A stretch of 64,000 nucleotides of DNA. It comes from Tateyamaria omphalii (GTDB taxonomy: Bacteria > Pseudomonadota > Alphaproteobacteria > Rhodobacterales > Rhodobacteraceae). The position numbers were made by a program, and so were the translations under genes. The stretch is from contig NZ_BMWT01000005.1 in NCBI RefSeq assembly GCF_014651375.1, positions 310,001-374,000 on the forward strand, read 5' to 3'. Of the stretch, positions 53,788-62,678 are shown in pieces (the first letter of the stretch is position 1; each line of letters opens with the position of its first letter). The notes beneath the pieces were generated by a model, which did not search any database, was not told where the DNA came from, and saw nothing but the letters and a program-made list of their open reading frames with translations.

Positions 53788-54976
53788 AACGTTGACCCTC
53801 AGCGTGCTCCTGACGACTGGGCAGATACGGGCTCACGGCTGTCGTCAAATCGATCCCAGCATCGCTTTCCAGACACTTGCTGCGATCAATACCTCATGGA
53901 TCATGAATCTGTTCTGCTTTTCGCTGCGGTCGCCCCCGAGGCGTTGTGCGCCGATTGCCTAGACACTGACTTCATTGCGCCTGCGCCGCGCGGAGTACGG
54001 GCAACAACCCCGGTCAAAGTGCCAATCGGACAAAGGCTTAAGACAACAACCGCGCATTCTAAACTGTTCCAAGCGAAAGGATTTCATCGCTCAATGTCTT
54101 TTGCGAAACATGTAACGCTGCGCGACCGTAAGGGTACAAAGGCGGACCATTGGTCTGATGCAGATTCACTATAACACTATTGACCGAGGGATGCGATTAT
54201 CGGGAGCGCTTGCTATGCTCGCAAGGGCAGGGGGCGGACCACTTCCATGCACTTCGGCTGAAGAGTTGACGGTCCCTTTGGACGCCGGCAACGTTTCAGT
54301 AAGTTGAGAAGATTCGCTTTCGACCAACGACTTACATACATTGACGTTGATCGCGCGCTTTCCTGGCATCTGTCAGCGAACTGTGGCACGTACTGGGGTG
54401 GCCAAGAAACCGTACATCGGTGAAGAAACGTCCAATAGACAATTGCGGGTCGACTGGTGCCCACTTTGCTGCGTGGAAGACAGAGTAGGGGGCGGCACCA
54501 TTATTTGCGTCCGACCTAGTCTTTGGCTTTTGTCACGACGTGCCCATTTTGCAATCGGTCGCCAATTGAACGTGGCCTGACATGCTACTGTTTCGTAGCA
54601 GGCGAATACTAAACCATACATAACAAGCAAGTGGCACCAATATACCAGCACTGATTTACTTCGCTGGACGGCAGGTTTGGATACGATTGCGTCTTCGGCA
54701 AGGACGCACAGTTCGGAATGCAGATCACGCCGTAAATCTCGGCATACGAACAGGTTCACAAAACATCATCAAAAGACGAACAGAGAGTTCAAAGGCGCTG
54801 CGTATCATCTCAGGGCTTCCCGTCGTGCTTGACCATGTGCTGCGCGCTGAAAAGCCGGCGAGCATCGTCTAGGCGACATGCTCGGCAGCTTGTGCTTTCC
54901 ATCGTCCAAAAGCTGGAGTTTCCAGCAGCTCCGGAAGGTGTTTTGCAGGACGTTCAATTGGCGGTAGTTCTGAGGA
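53788..54976. other. Gene-poor stretch between the LysR gene and the SRPBCC fragment
   Basis: About 1.2 kb in which the open frames are short, overlap on both strands and show no family motif or convincing ribosome-binding site. It probably contains decayed sequence. No tRNA, integrase or terminal inverted repeat was recognised. Confidence 0.45.
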
Positions 54977-55147
54977 ATGATTGAAAAATCAGAGAAAAAG
55001 AAATCGCGTCATTTGACGGTGGTTGTACGTCGGGAATTTCCGATGTCAGTCGAGGAAGTCTTCTCGGCATGGGGCGATCCAGAAATCCGGTTAAGTGTGT
55101 TCGTCCATGGGTGCCATAAGAACAGCGTTACGGAATGTGACGTTTGA
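54977..55147 (+). pseudogene. N-terminal fragment of an SRPBCC/AHSA1-type protein
   Basis: A 56-codon frame with TGAGGA just before the ATG. It encodes LTVVVRREFPMSVEEVFSAW then GDPEIR, closely resembling the first strand and helix of AHSA1-like START-fold proteins (pattern: R-x-F-x-A-P-x-E-x-V-F-x-A-W-x-D-P-E). The family normally has about 140-160 residues. Here the similarity ends at about residue 38 and a stop follows at 55147, so it is most likely a truncated remnant. Confidence 0.55.
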
Positions 55148-55296
55148 GAATGTGGTCTTGAGCGGTACGAGGATAGTTGGGAAAATCGTGTCTACACACG
55201 GCTAATCCGCATAATCCAAATTATGTAAATTTAATAATGCCGAGAATGATGTAAAAATCTTTTTTATGCAATGGCTTACAGTGGAACCCTAATGAA

Positions 55297-55986
55297 TCAA
55301 CCCAAGGCGTAGCCAGCCCCACGAACAGTACGCACAGGATCGTTCCCACCAAAACACGTGAGCGCTTTACGCAACCGACCAATGTGTACATCAACCGTAC
55401 GAGTGTCGACGTAAATGTCGCGCCCCCACACACGATCCAGCAATTGCTCACGGCTCCAGACTCGGCCAGGTTTTTCCATGAATGTGCTCAACAACCTGAA
55501 TTCTGTCGGGCCAAGCTTCAGCTCGTCCTGGCCGCGAGTCACCTTGTGGCTTTCGGAATCCAGAACGATGTCATCGAACTCCAACCTTTGGCCCACAGTC
55601 GCAGGCCTTACACGGCGCAACTGGCTGCGCACACGCGCCATCAGCTCGATCACTGAATACGGTTTGACCACATAGTCATCCGCACCCGTTTCAAGGCCTC
55701 GCACTTTGTCGATTTCTTCGGACCTAGCTGACAGCATGATCACCGGAATACTGCGTGTTTCGGGCTTGATCTTGAGTCTCCGGCAGACTTCAATGCCGGA
55801 CAAGTTGGGCATCATCCAGTCCAGTACGATGATGTCGGGCATCTCTTCATTGACAAGCAACAGCGCTTCCTCACCATTTTGCGCGCGGCTGACTGCAAAA
55901 CCCTCGGCTTCGAGGTTGTATGCGAGCACTTCGCGTTGTGCTGGCTCATCTTCGACAACCAGAACTCGGGGCTGATCGACGGACAT
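55297..55986 (-). CDS. phoB: Phosphate regulon response regulator PhoB
   Basis: A 229-aa OmpR/PhoB-type regulator. The receiver domain has the acidic pair VVEDE, the phosphorylated Asp56 in IIVLDWMMPN, a Ser in MLSARSEE and the Lys in DDYVVKPYS. The winged-helix DNA-binding domain (about 130-229) shows LKLGPTEFRLLSTFM, REQLLDRVWG and VDVHIGRLRKAL. It activates genes with Pho boxes when phosphate is scarce. It is the last gene of the pst operon, 12 bp after phoU. Confidence 0.97.
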   Translation of the reverse strand: MSVDQPRVLVVEDEPAQREVLAYNLEAEGFAVSRAQNGEEALLLVNEEMPDIIVLDWMMPNLSGIEVCRRLKIKPETRSIPVIMLSARSEEIDKVRGLETGADDYVVKPYSVIELMARVRSQLRRVRPATVGQRLEFDDIVLDSESHKVTRGQDELKLGPTEFRLLSTFMEKPGRVWSREQLLDRVWGRDIYVDTRTVDVHIGRLRKALTCFGGNDPVRTVRGAGYALG

Positions 55987-55998
55987 ATGCCTTGTCTC

Positions 55999-56700
55999 CT
56001 AAGCCTGAATGGATGTTTTGTCGGCCTTCTGGCGGTTTTCTTCCGGGGTCGATCCGGTCACCAGATACACAACCTGTTCTGCAATCGACGTTACATGGTC
56101 GCCCATGCGTTCGATGTTCTTTGCAATGAAATGCAGATGCATACACGCCGTAATGTTGCGCGGATCCTCCATCATGAAGGTCAGGAATTCGCGGAACAGT
56201 GCGTTGTACATCTGATCGACTTCGGCGTCGCGATCAATCACGTCCTGCGCCAGTTCTGCATCACGCGCAACGTACGAGTCCAATGCATCCTTGAGCATGC
56301 GTTCAACTTCTTTTGCCATGCGACGCAGCGCACCGGCACTGTCATTCACCGGTGCCATTTGGGACAAAACACTTGTGCGCTTGCCCATGTTTTTTGCATA
56401 ATCTCCAATGCGTTCCAGGTTGGCGCTCACCTTGATCACAGACAGCAGAAGACGCAGGTCGATTGCAGTTGGCGCGCGCAGTGCAATCACACGCGCGGCC
56501 TCCTCATTGATCAACTCCTCCAGCTCATCAATGGCCTTGTCGCCCTTGCGAACCTGTTCCGCCCGCTCTTCATCACGGGTTTCGAGGCTGATGGCTGCCT
56601 CAAGAATTGCGTTTTCAACCAGGCCGCCCATCTTCATGATCTGCGCCTGGATCGCTTCAAGGTCTCGGTCAAAGGCCGATGCGATGTGTTGGTCTTGCAT
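55999..56700 (-). CDS. phoU: Phosphate signalling regulator PhoU
   Basis: A 233-aa protein with the two PhoU three-helix repeats. Metal-binding EXXXD-type motifs are visible in repeat one (around ERAEQVRKGDKAIDELE) and repeat two (AQDVIDRDAEVDQMYN). PhoU links the Pst transporter to PhoR and represses the Pho response when phosphate is plentiful. It lies between pstB (11 bp) and phoB (12 bp). Confidence 0.96.
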   Translation of the reverse strand: MQDQHIASAFDRDLEAIQAQIMKMGGLVENAILEAAISLETRDEERAEQVRKGDKAIDELEELINEEAARVIALRAPTAIDLRLLLSVIKVSANLERIGDYAKNMGKRTSVLSQMAPVNDSAGALRRMAKEVERMLKDALDSYVARDAELAQDVIDRDAEVDQMYNALFREFLTFMMEDPRNITACMHLHFIAKNIERMGDHVTSIAEQVVYLVTGSTPEENRQKADKTSIQA

Positions 56701-56711
56701 GAATCTGCTCC

Positions 56712-57509
56712 TTAGCCGATGCGGCCAGTGATATAGCTTTCGGTCCTTGGATCGACCGGATTGGTAAAGATCTGGCCCGTCTCACCGTATTCAACAAGAT
56801 TGCCGAGGTGGAAAAATGCCGTCTTCTGGCTGACCCGTGCTGCCTGTTGCATCGAGTGGGTGACAATCACCACGGAATAGCTTTGGCGCAACTCGTCGAT
56901 CAGTTCTTCGACCTGAGCGGTTGCAATGGGATCAAGGGCCGAACACGGCTCGTCCATCAGCAGAACCTCAGGTTCTGTTGCAACAGCACGTGCGATACAC
57001 AGGCGCTGCTGCTGACCACCGGACAGCCCGGTTCCAGGCGCATCCAGACGGTCTTTCACTTCATCCCAAATTGCGCCACGGCGCAGAGATTTTTCAACCA
57101 ATTCATCCAGTTCCGCCTTGTTCTTGGCGAGGCCGTGGATACGCGGTCCATAGGCGACGTTGTCATAGATTGACTTCGGAAACGGATTCGGCTTCTGGAA
57201 TACCATACCCACTTTGGCCCGCAACTGCACCGGATCGACCTTCGGGTCATAGATGTCTTCGCCGTCGATCTGGATATCACCCACCACGCGACACACATCA
57301 ATTGTATCGTTCATCCTATTGATGCAACGAAGAAATGTCGACTTTCCGCAGCCTGACGGCCCGATAAATGCAGTCACCGTCTTGTCATCAATTTCGACAT
57401 CCACATCCTTGATGGCGTGGTTGTCCCCATAGTAGACCTGCACACCTTTGGCTGCGATCTTGACGTCGTTTGTGTCCACGTCTCTCTCCAGAATTCTCAT
57501 GTCGTTCAT
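56712..57509 (-). CDS. pstB: Phosphate ABC transporter ATPase PstB
   Basis: A 265-aa ABC ATPase. Walker A is GPSGCGKST (residues 50-58), the signature [16 protein letters not shown], Walker [13 protein letters not shown] (the PstB-specific CSALDP), and the switch His in [12 protein letters not shown]. The start at 57509 has AGGGGG before it; an ATG at 57500 is also possible. It powers phosphate import through PstC and PstA. Confidence 0.97.
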   Translation of the reverse strand: MNDMRILERDVDTNDVKIAAKGVQVYYGDNHAIKDVDVEIDDKTVTAFIGPSGCGKSTFLRCINRMNDTIDVCRVVGDIQIDGEDIYDPKVDPVQLRAKVGMVFQKPNPFPKSIYDNVAYGPRIHGLAKNKAELDELVEKSLRRGAIWDEVKDRLDAPGTGLSGGQQQRLCIARAVATEPEVLLMDEPCSALDPIATAQVEELIDELRQSYSVVIVTHSMQQAARVSQKTAFFHLGNLVEYGETGQIFTNPVDPRTESYITGRIG

Positions 57510-57518
57510 GACGGCCCC

Positions 57519-58847
57519 CTACCAGCGGCGTTCAAACCGGCGCCGCAAGATCACAGCGATGGTGTTCATGGTGATCAGGAACAAGAGCAGCACGATGATG
57601 CCGCCCCAAGCTTTTTCAGTAAAGACTGCGTCCGAACGCGCAGCCCAGTTGTAGATTTGCGCCGGCACGGCCGAGTTGGGTTCGATGAAACCCTCAACAA
57701 AGGTGTCCGGGTAACGCGCCACAAAACCAACCATCCCAATCAGCAAAAGCGGTGCTGTTTCACCAAGGGCTTGCGCCAAACCGATGATGGTACCCGTCAG
57801 AATGCCGGGCGCCGCCAAAGGCAGCACATGGTGGAAAACCGCCTGCATTTTCGAGGCCCCTACCCCAAGTGCCGCATCTCGGATCGACGGAGGCACAGCT
57901 TTCAGCGATGCACGGGTCGAGATGATGATTGTCGGCAATGTCATCAGCGTCAGAACCAAACCACCGACAAGCGGCGCGGATTGCGGCAGATGCGCAAACT
58001 GGATGAACACGGCAAGTCCCAGAATACCGAACACGATAGACGGTACAGCGGCCAGGTTGGAGATATTGACCTCGATGAAATCAGTGAAGCGGTTCTTAGG
58101 CGCAAACTCTTCCAGGTAGATAGAGGCAGCAACACCTATCGGCAGGCTCAACACCAAGACGACAAGCATCATGAAAAACGACCCCAACACAGAGGCGCCA
58201 ATACCCGCGCCACCGGGATTGTCTACGCCAGTGTCAACGCCTGTCAGGAAGTTCCAGTTAAACACCTGCTTGATCAAGCCAGCTTCGCGCATGGCATCGA
58301 TCAGGTTAAAATCCTCGGGCATGAAGAAGCGGTTGCCACTTTGCAGGTCTTCTCGCTTGAACGTGCCCTTCAGGTAGCGATCGACACGTGACGCGGCCGC
58401 AAGTTCGAAGGAAACCGGTGTTCCCAACTGATCCTCATTTTCACGGTAGTAAGCCCGCAAGTCGCCACCAACTTTACCCAAGAGACGTTCAATCGCCTTT
58501 TTGTCGAATTCGATCTCGACGCCTTCGCTCTCCATCGCATCAGTCAAGGACGTGACAAAATACTCTGTGTATTTGCCAGTTTTCAGCAACGCTTTTTCGG
58601 CTTCGTCATATTGCTCTTGCGTCAGCGTGAACGGCACTTCGACAACGGCTTGCCGAAAGGCTGGAAGACCCGAGCTCAGAATTGCTGCAAGAAGTGCGAT
58701 CAAGAAGAACATGCCGGTGCAGATTGCGCCGATGCCATAGGCATGGAACCGTCGCTCTGCCGCGTTGCGCTTCTTGGTCCGCTCATCTGCATGGGTCAGA
58801 GACTTCGACGGATGCGCGCTGTCGGGTGTCATGGCTGCGTCAGTCAT
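57519..58847 (-). CDS. pstA: Phosphate ABC transporter permease PstA
   Basis: A 442-aa permease, about 145 residues longer than the E. coli protein. The extra length is a hydrophilic periplasmic-type insert between the first helix (GAICTGMFFLIALLAAILSS) and the core (GVDNPGGAGIGASVLGSFFM). The ATPase-contact loop reads AALGVGASKMQAVFHHVLPLA. Such inserts are common in alphaproteobacterial PstA. Its ATG overlaps the pstC stop (TAATG). Confidence 0.95.
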   Translation of the reverse strand: MTDAAMTPDSAHPSKSLTHADERTKKRNAAERRFHAYGIGAICTGMFFLIALLAAILSSGLPAFRQAVVEVPFTLTQEQYDEAEKALLKTGKYTEYFVTSLTDAMESEGVEIEFDKKAIERLLGKVGGDLRAYYRENEDQLGTPVSFELAAASRVDRYLKGTFKREDLQSGNRFFMPEDFNLIDAMREAGLIKQVFNWNFLTGVDTGVDNPGGAGIGASVLGSFFMMLVVLVLSLPIGVAASIYLEEFAPKNRFTDFIEVNISNLAAVPSIVFGILGLAVFIQFAHLPQSAPLVGGLVLTLMTLPTIIISTRASLKAVPPSIRDAALGVGASKMQAVFHHVLPLAAPGILTGTIIGLAQALGETAPLLLIGMVGFVARYPDTFVEGFIEPNSAVPAQIYNWAARSDAVFTEKAWGGIIVLLLFLITMNTIAVILRRRFERRW

Positions 58848-60319
58848 TATTCATACTGCTCCCGATACTTGCGCACGATGTAGAGGGCGAAAACGTTGAG
58901 CCCGAGCGTCATGATGAAAAGGGTCATGCCAAGTGCAAAAGCGACAAGAGCTTCCGGCGAAGCAAAATCACTGTCACCTGTCAGCTGTGATACGATCTTT
59001 GCCGTGACGGTTGTCATGGCCTCAAAGGGGTTCAGACTTAACCGCGCTGCGGCCCCTGCCCCCAATACCACAATCATGGTCTCACCAATGGCTCGGCTGG
59101 CCGCCAGAAGGATCGCCCCGACAATGCCCGGCAAGGCTGCAGGAAGGACAACCTGTTTTATGGTTTCCGATTTGGTTGCGCCCAAGCCATAGGAGCCATC
59201 TCGCATGGCCTGAGGGACCGCGTTGATGATGTCGTCAGATAGTGAACTGACAAATGGGATCAGCATGATGCCCATGGCCAGACCGGCCGTCAGCACTGCT
59301 CGTTGCCCCTGCATCCATCCCAATCCGTCATCGCCAAAAACAGACAGCAGGATCGGGCCAATCGTCAGCAGCGCAAACAGACCATAGACGATGGTCGGGA
59401 TCCCGGCGAGGATCTCAAGCATCGGCTTGGCGATGCTGCGCATCTTGGGCCTGGCATATTCTGACAAATAGATGGCGGCAAAAAGACCGATGGGCACTGC
59501 GACCAGCAAAGCCACGAAGGAAATATACAGGGTACCCCAGAGCAACGGCAGTATCCCAAGACTGGATGCGCCACCGCGGCCGGAAAAGCTGGGCGCCCAT
59601 TCCAACAAAAAGAAGAATTCGGATGCCGGATATAGGCGGAAGAACTCAATCGTGTTGAAAATCAACGAAAGAATGATCCCGATGGTCGTCAGGATTGCCA
59701 CCGAAGCAGCAGCAATTAATAGGGCCAAAACACCCTGCTCTACCGTGTTCCTTGCCCTGAACGACTTGGTACTTTCCATTGTGCCCCAAGCTGCCCCGGC
59801 AACGGCGACAATCAGTACAGCGATTGTCATCATAATATTCGATGTCTGCGCCATCGACCTGTAGGCTTGAGACGCATTCAAAACGGTCTGTGTGATCTCG
59901 CTGGTCACCACCTGCCCGGCATCTTTCAAACGCTGTGTGACATCCGCCAGATCAGCAGCACCATTCCGAGCTGTTTCCTCATCCAGCAGCCCAACGTCCA
60001 CTGCTTTCGAAAGCCCGTCTGCGGTACGCCGTACCTCGGACATGACAAGTCCAACATTTGACCCCTGGGCAACTTCGTTTTCGGGGATCATCTGAACAAC
60101 GCGATTGTCGATGAACAGTGGCTGAACCAGCATCCAGAGCACCATCAGACCAAAGGCTGGAACAATGGATTTCATAAACGCGTTGGAGCCATAGTAGATT
60201 GGAAGCGAATGCAGGTTGCGGCTGTCGCCACCAGCGCTTGCAAGTGCTCGCTGGCGCCCCATGAAGAACCCAATCGCCGAGATCGCCAGAACGATCAGCG
60301 TGAGCCAGATAGCAGGCAT
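58847..60319 (-). CDS. pstC: Phosphate ABC transporter permease PstC
   Basis: A 490-aa permease, much longer than the roughly 320 residues of E. coli PstC. A long N-terminal region holds additional membrane helices (first at WLTLIVLAISAIGFFMG) and a soluble segment. The core has LLWGTLYISFVALLVAVPIG, AGIPTIVYGLFALL and the contact loop GSYGLGATKSETIKQVVLPA. It forms the phosphate channel with PstA. A hairpin separates it from pstS. Confidence 0.95.
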   Translation of the reverse strand: MPAIWLTLIVLAISAIGFFMGRQRALASAGGDSRNLHSLPIYYGSNAFMKSIVPAFGLMVLWMLVQPLFIDNRVVQMIPENEVAQGSNVGLVMSEVRRTADGLSKAVDVGLLDEETARNGAADLADVTQRLKDAGQVVTSEITQTVLNASQAYRSMAQTSNIMMTIAVLIVAVAGAAWGTMESTKSFRARNTVEQGVLALLIAAASVAILTTIGIILSLIFNTIEFFRLYPASEFFFLLEWAPSFSGRGGASSLGILPLLWGTLYISFVALLVAVPIGLFAAIYLSEYARPKMRSIAKPMLEILAGIPTIVYGLFALLTIGPILLSVFGDDGLGWMQGQRAVLTAGLAMGIMLIPFVSSLSDDIINAVPQAMRDGSYGLGATKSETIKQVVLPAALPGIVGAILLAASRAIGETMIVVLGAGAAARLSLNPFEAMTTVTAKIVSQLTGDSDFASPEALVAFALGMTLFIMTLGLNVFALYIVRKYREQYE

Positions 60320-60367
60320 ATGTCCCCCAAAAACGAAAGCCGCACGTTTGCGGTCTTGTCAGAAGAA

Positions 60368-60395
60368 GCCGGGCAACGATCCTTCGACGCCCGGC
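60368..60395 (-). terminator. Intra-operon hairpin between pstS and pstC
   Basis: GCCGGGC (60368-60374) pairs perfectly with GCCCGGC (60389-60395) around a 14-nt loop; on the minus strand TTCTTCT follows at once. Partial termination here would give much more PstS than membrane components, the usual need of this system. Confidence 0.65.
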
Positions 60396-60429
60396 CTGTT
60401 GTTGTGGCAGTCACCAGCAATCCGCTGGA

Positions 60430-61470
60430 TTACGAGTTGCTGCCCATTGTTTCTTCGTCAGCGATCATTTGCTGTGTGTCGGCGAGTTCCGGGTCGGATA
60501 CCAGGCCGTAAGCTGCAAGTGGTCCATCGGGCCCAGCCACTTCATCCGCTACGAAGAACTGAGCGTATTCCTTCAAGCCGGGGATGACGCCGATATGGGC
60601 TTTCTTGATGTAGAAATACAGCGGGCGCGACACCGGATACTCGCCCTTGGCGATGCTCTCGGTTGTCGGCTCAACACCGGACATTGTGGCCACTTTCAGC
60701 TTGTCGGTGTTGTTTTCGTAGAATGCCAAGCCGAACACGCCGATGGCGTTTGTGTTGGCGTCGATCGAAGCCAGCGTTTCTGTGTAGTCACCATCGATGT
60801 CGACAGAAAGGCCATCGGTGCGCACGCTTAGGCACGCATCTTCTGCATCGTCTTCCGACATGCCGCCAGCGATCATTGCTTCCATCGCGCCTGTGGCTTC
60901 ACAGCCAGCTGCGATCACTTTTTCTTCGAACACTTCGCGTGTGCCGTGTTTGGTTCCGGGAATGAAGGCCAGAATGTCAGCAGCAGGCAGATCAGCGTTG
61001 AAGTCGGACCATTGCTTGTGCGGGTTGTCGACCAGAGCACCGTCTACCATGACCTGTGGGGCCAGAGCGTTGAAGATGTCGGAAGGTGTAAACGCCGTGT
61101 AGTCGGGCCCCTGAATTTGCGAAGCAAACACGATCCCGTCATAACCAATGCGAACTTCGATGATGTCTGTCACACCGTTTTCGGCACATGCCTTGATCTC
61201 TTTGTCGCGAATAGCGCGTGATGCGTTTGCGATGTCAGTGTGCTCAGTGCCAACGCCTTGGCAGAAACGCTTGAGGCCAGCCGAAGAACCACCTGACTCC
61301 ACAACCGGTGTCGGGAAGTCGAAGTTTTCGCCGAAGGCTTCGGCAACAATCGAAGCGTAGGGCAAAACGGTGGACGAGCCAGCAACCTGAACCTGATCGC
61401 GCGCCACTGCCGCAGTCGCAGCCATGGCCGTAAGGGCCAGCGCGGATGTGGTGAGTTTCACAAAGGACAT
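60430..61470 (-). CDS. pstS: Phosphate-binding protein PstS
   Basis: A 346-aa periplasmic protein. The start at 61470 follows CAGGAGA and opens the signal peptide (VKLTTSALALTAMAATAAVA). The mature part starts QVQVAGSSTVLPYASIVAEA, with the phosphate-contact GSS and VVESGGSSAGLKRF, then NASRAIRDKE and GTKHGTREVFEEKV. It binds phosphate and delivers it to PstCA. It is the first gene after the Pho box. Confidence 0.96.
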   Translation of the reverse strand: MSFVKLTTSALALTAMAATAAVARDQVQVAGSSTVLPYASIVAEAFGENFDFPTPVVESGGSSAGLKRFCQGVGTEHTDIANASRAIRDKEIKACAENGVTDIIEVRIGYDGIVFASQIQGPDYTAFTPSDIFNALAPQVMVDGALVDNPHKQWSDFNADLPAADILAFIPGTKHGTREVFEEKVIAAGCEATGAMEAMIAGGMSEDDAEDACLSVRTDGLSVDIDGDYTETLASIDANTNAIGVFGLAFYENNTDKLKVATMSGVEPTTESIAKGEYPVSRPLYFYIKKAHIGVIPGLKEYAQFFVADEVAGPDGPLAAYGLVSDPELADTQQMIADEETMGSNS

Positions 61471-61554
61471 GAATGTCTCCTGTTTGAGCATTTTCTTTAT
61501 GATCCCCCCCATGAGGATCTTAGGGCCCGTCTAGGCACCACTCGCAATGCTTTT

Positions 61555-61583
61555 GTGACAGATGCGTAACAATTTTATGACAG
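61555..61583 (-). promoter_or_regulatory. Pho box (PhoB binding site), three repeats
   Basis: On the minus strand CTGTCAT (61583-61577), TTGTTAC (61572-61566) and CTGTCAC (61561-61555) follow each other with 4-bp AT-rich or mixed spacers, an exact 11-bp period. This matches the PhoB repeat CTGTCAT. It lies 85 bp before the pstS start; a TAAGAT suitable as -10 lies about 30 bp further on. Confidence 0.9.
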
Positions 61584-61602
61584 CAAGCAGTTTGCCGCCG
61601 CG

Positions 61603-62664
61603 TTATCCAAAACTTTTTTGAACCGGCAGAATGACGGTAAAGGTTGCGCCCTCGCCCAACGTGCTTTCAACCCGCAACCGGCCCCGATGGCGATTGATGA
61701 TATGCTTGACGATGGCAAGGCCAAGGCCAGTACCACCCAGCGCACGGCTGCGATGATCGTCCGCCCTGTAAAACCGCTCAGTAATGCGCGGCAGATGCAC
61801 AGGGTCGATGCCGGGCCCGTAATCCACAAGCTGAACCCGGACCCCAGGTGCACGCAGGGCCGGTTCCCGAGCGCTGGTGGTCACGCGAACAGTGACGCGC
61901 CCACCCGATCCACCGTATTTGATCGCGTTCTCAGTCAGGTTCGTGAAAACCTGCTTCAATTGATCAGCATCCGCGATCAGATGCACGGTCTCATCTCCGA
62001 ACTCACGCTCAAACGTGACACCCGCTTCGTCTGCAAGCGAACGTAGGGTGCGCAATGTGGAATCAAGCACATCATTCAGCACAACAACCTCTGTCGGGCG
62101 TACACGCTCGTCGCCCTCCACCCGGTTCAATGACATCAAGTCCCCGACCAAACGGTTCATCCGCTCTGCTTCATCCTGCATGATGTTCAGAAAGCGCTCG
62201 GCCGCTGCAGGATCATTTCGTGCTGGTCCGCGCAGTGTTTCGATGAACCCCATAAGCGCGGTCAGCGGTGTGCGTAACTCGTGACTGACATTTGCGACGA
62301 AATCGCGGCGCATCTGGTTGGTTTGCTCGACATGAGTGACGTCTTCGAACACCAGCACCGCCAAACCGCCGCCGTCGCGTCCCAAACCCGGGCCCGCGCG
62401 CACGCTCACGCTAAACGTCGTGTCCTGTGCGCCATCATTGCCAAGGTACCGCGTCGTCCGCGCCTTTCCGTCTTGTAGTGTGGCCTCGACAGCATCAAGC
62501 AGTGCCGGCTGGCGCAACATCGTCACGTAATTCCGATCCAACGCCTGTTGGCCGATCAGTGTAAGCGCCTCGACATTGGCTGCCACGATGCGTTCGGAGG
62601 CATTTATAGCGAGCGTGGGCAAAGGAAATGCCGCAAGCAATGCGCCCAGCACATCGTCACCCAT
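61603..62664 (-). CDS. phoR: Phosphate regulon sensor kinase PhoR
   Basis: A 353-aa histidine kinase. The start at 62664 (MGDDVLGALLAAFPLPTLA) is chosen over an upstream frame that overlaps the neighbouring gene. A PAS domain (about 10-110) is followed by HisKA with His128 in FVANVSHELRTPLTAL and HATPase_c with NLTENAIKYG, DYGPGID and GTGLGLAIVKHI. No membrane helix is visible, whereas many PhoR proteins have one or two. It phosphorylates PhoB. It lies upstream of pstS with its own unit, 15 bp after the transsulfuration gene. Confidence 0.93.
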   Translation of the reverse strand: MGDDVLGALLAAFPLPTLAINASERIVAANVEALTLIGQQALDRNYVTMLRQPALLDAVEATLQDGKARTTRYLGNDGAQDTTFSVSVRAGPGLGRDGGGLAVLVFEDVTHVEQTNQMRRDFVANVSHELRTPLTALMGFIETLRGPARNDPAAAERFLNIMQDEAERMNRLVGDLMSLNRVEGDERVRPTEVVVLNDVLDSTLRTLRSLADEAGVTFEREFGDETVHLIADADQLKQVFTNLTENAIKYGGSGGRVTVRVTTSAREPALRAPGVRVQLVDYGPGIDPVHLPRITERFYRADDHRSRALGGTGLGLAIVKHIINRHRGRLRVESTLGEGATFTVILPVQKSFG

Positions 62665-62678
62665 CGCCCTGCCCCCTC

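Noticed and set aside
54373-54759. 128-aa minus-strand frame in the gap before phoB
   Set aside because: It has no ribosome-binding site or family motif, and overlapping frames of equal quality exist on the other strand.
36172-55296. Prophage, integrative element or CRISPR array in the accessory region
   Set aside because: No integrase, capsid, terminase, transposase, spaced direct repeats or tRNA attachment site could be recognised.
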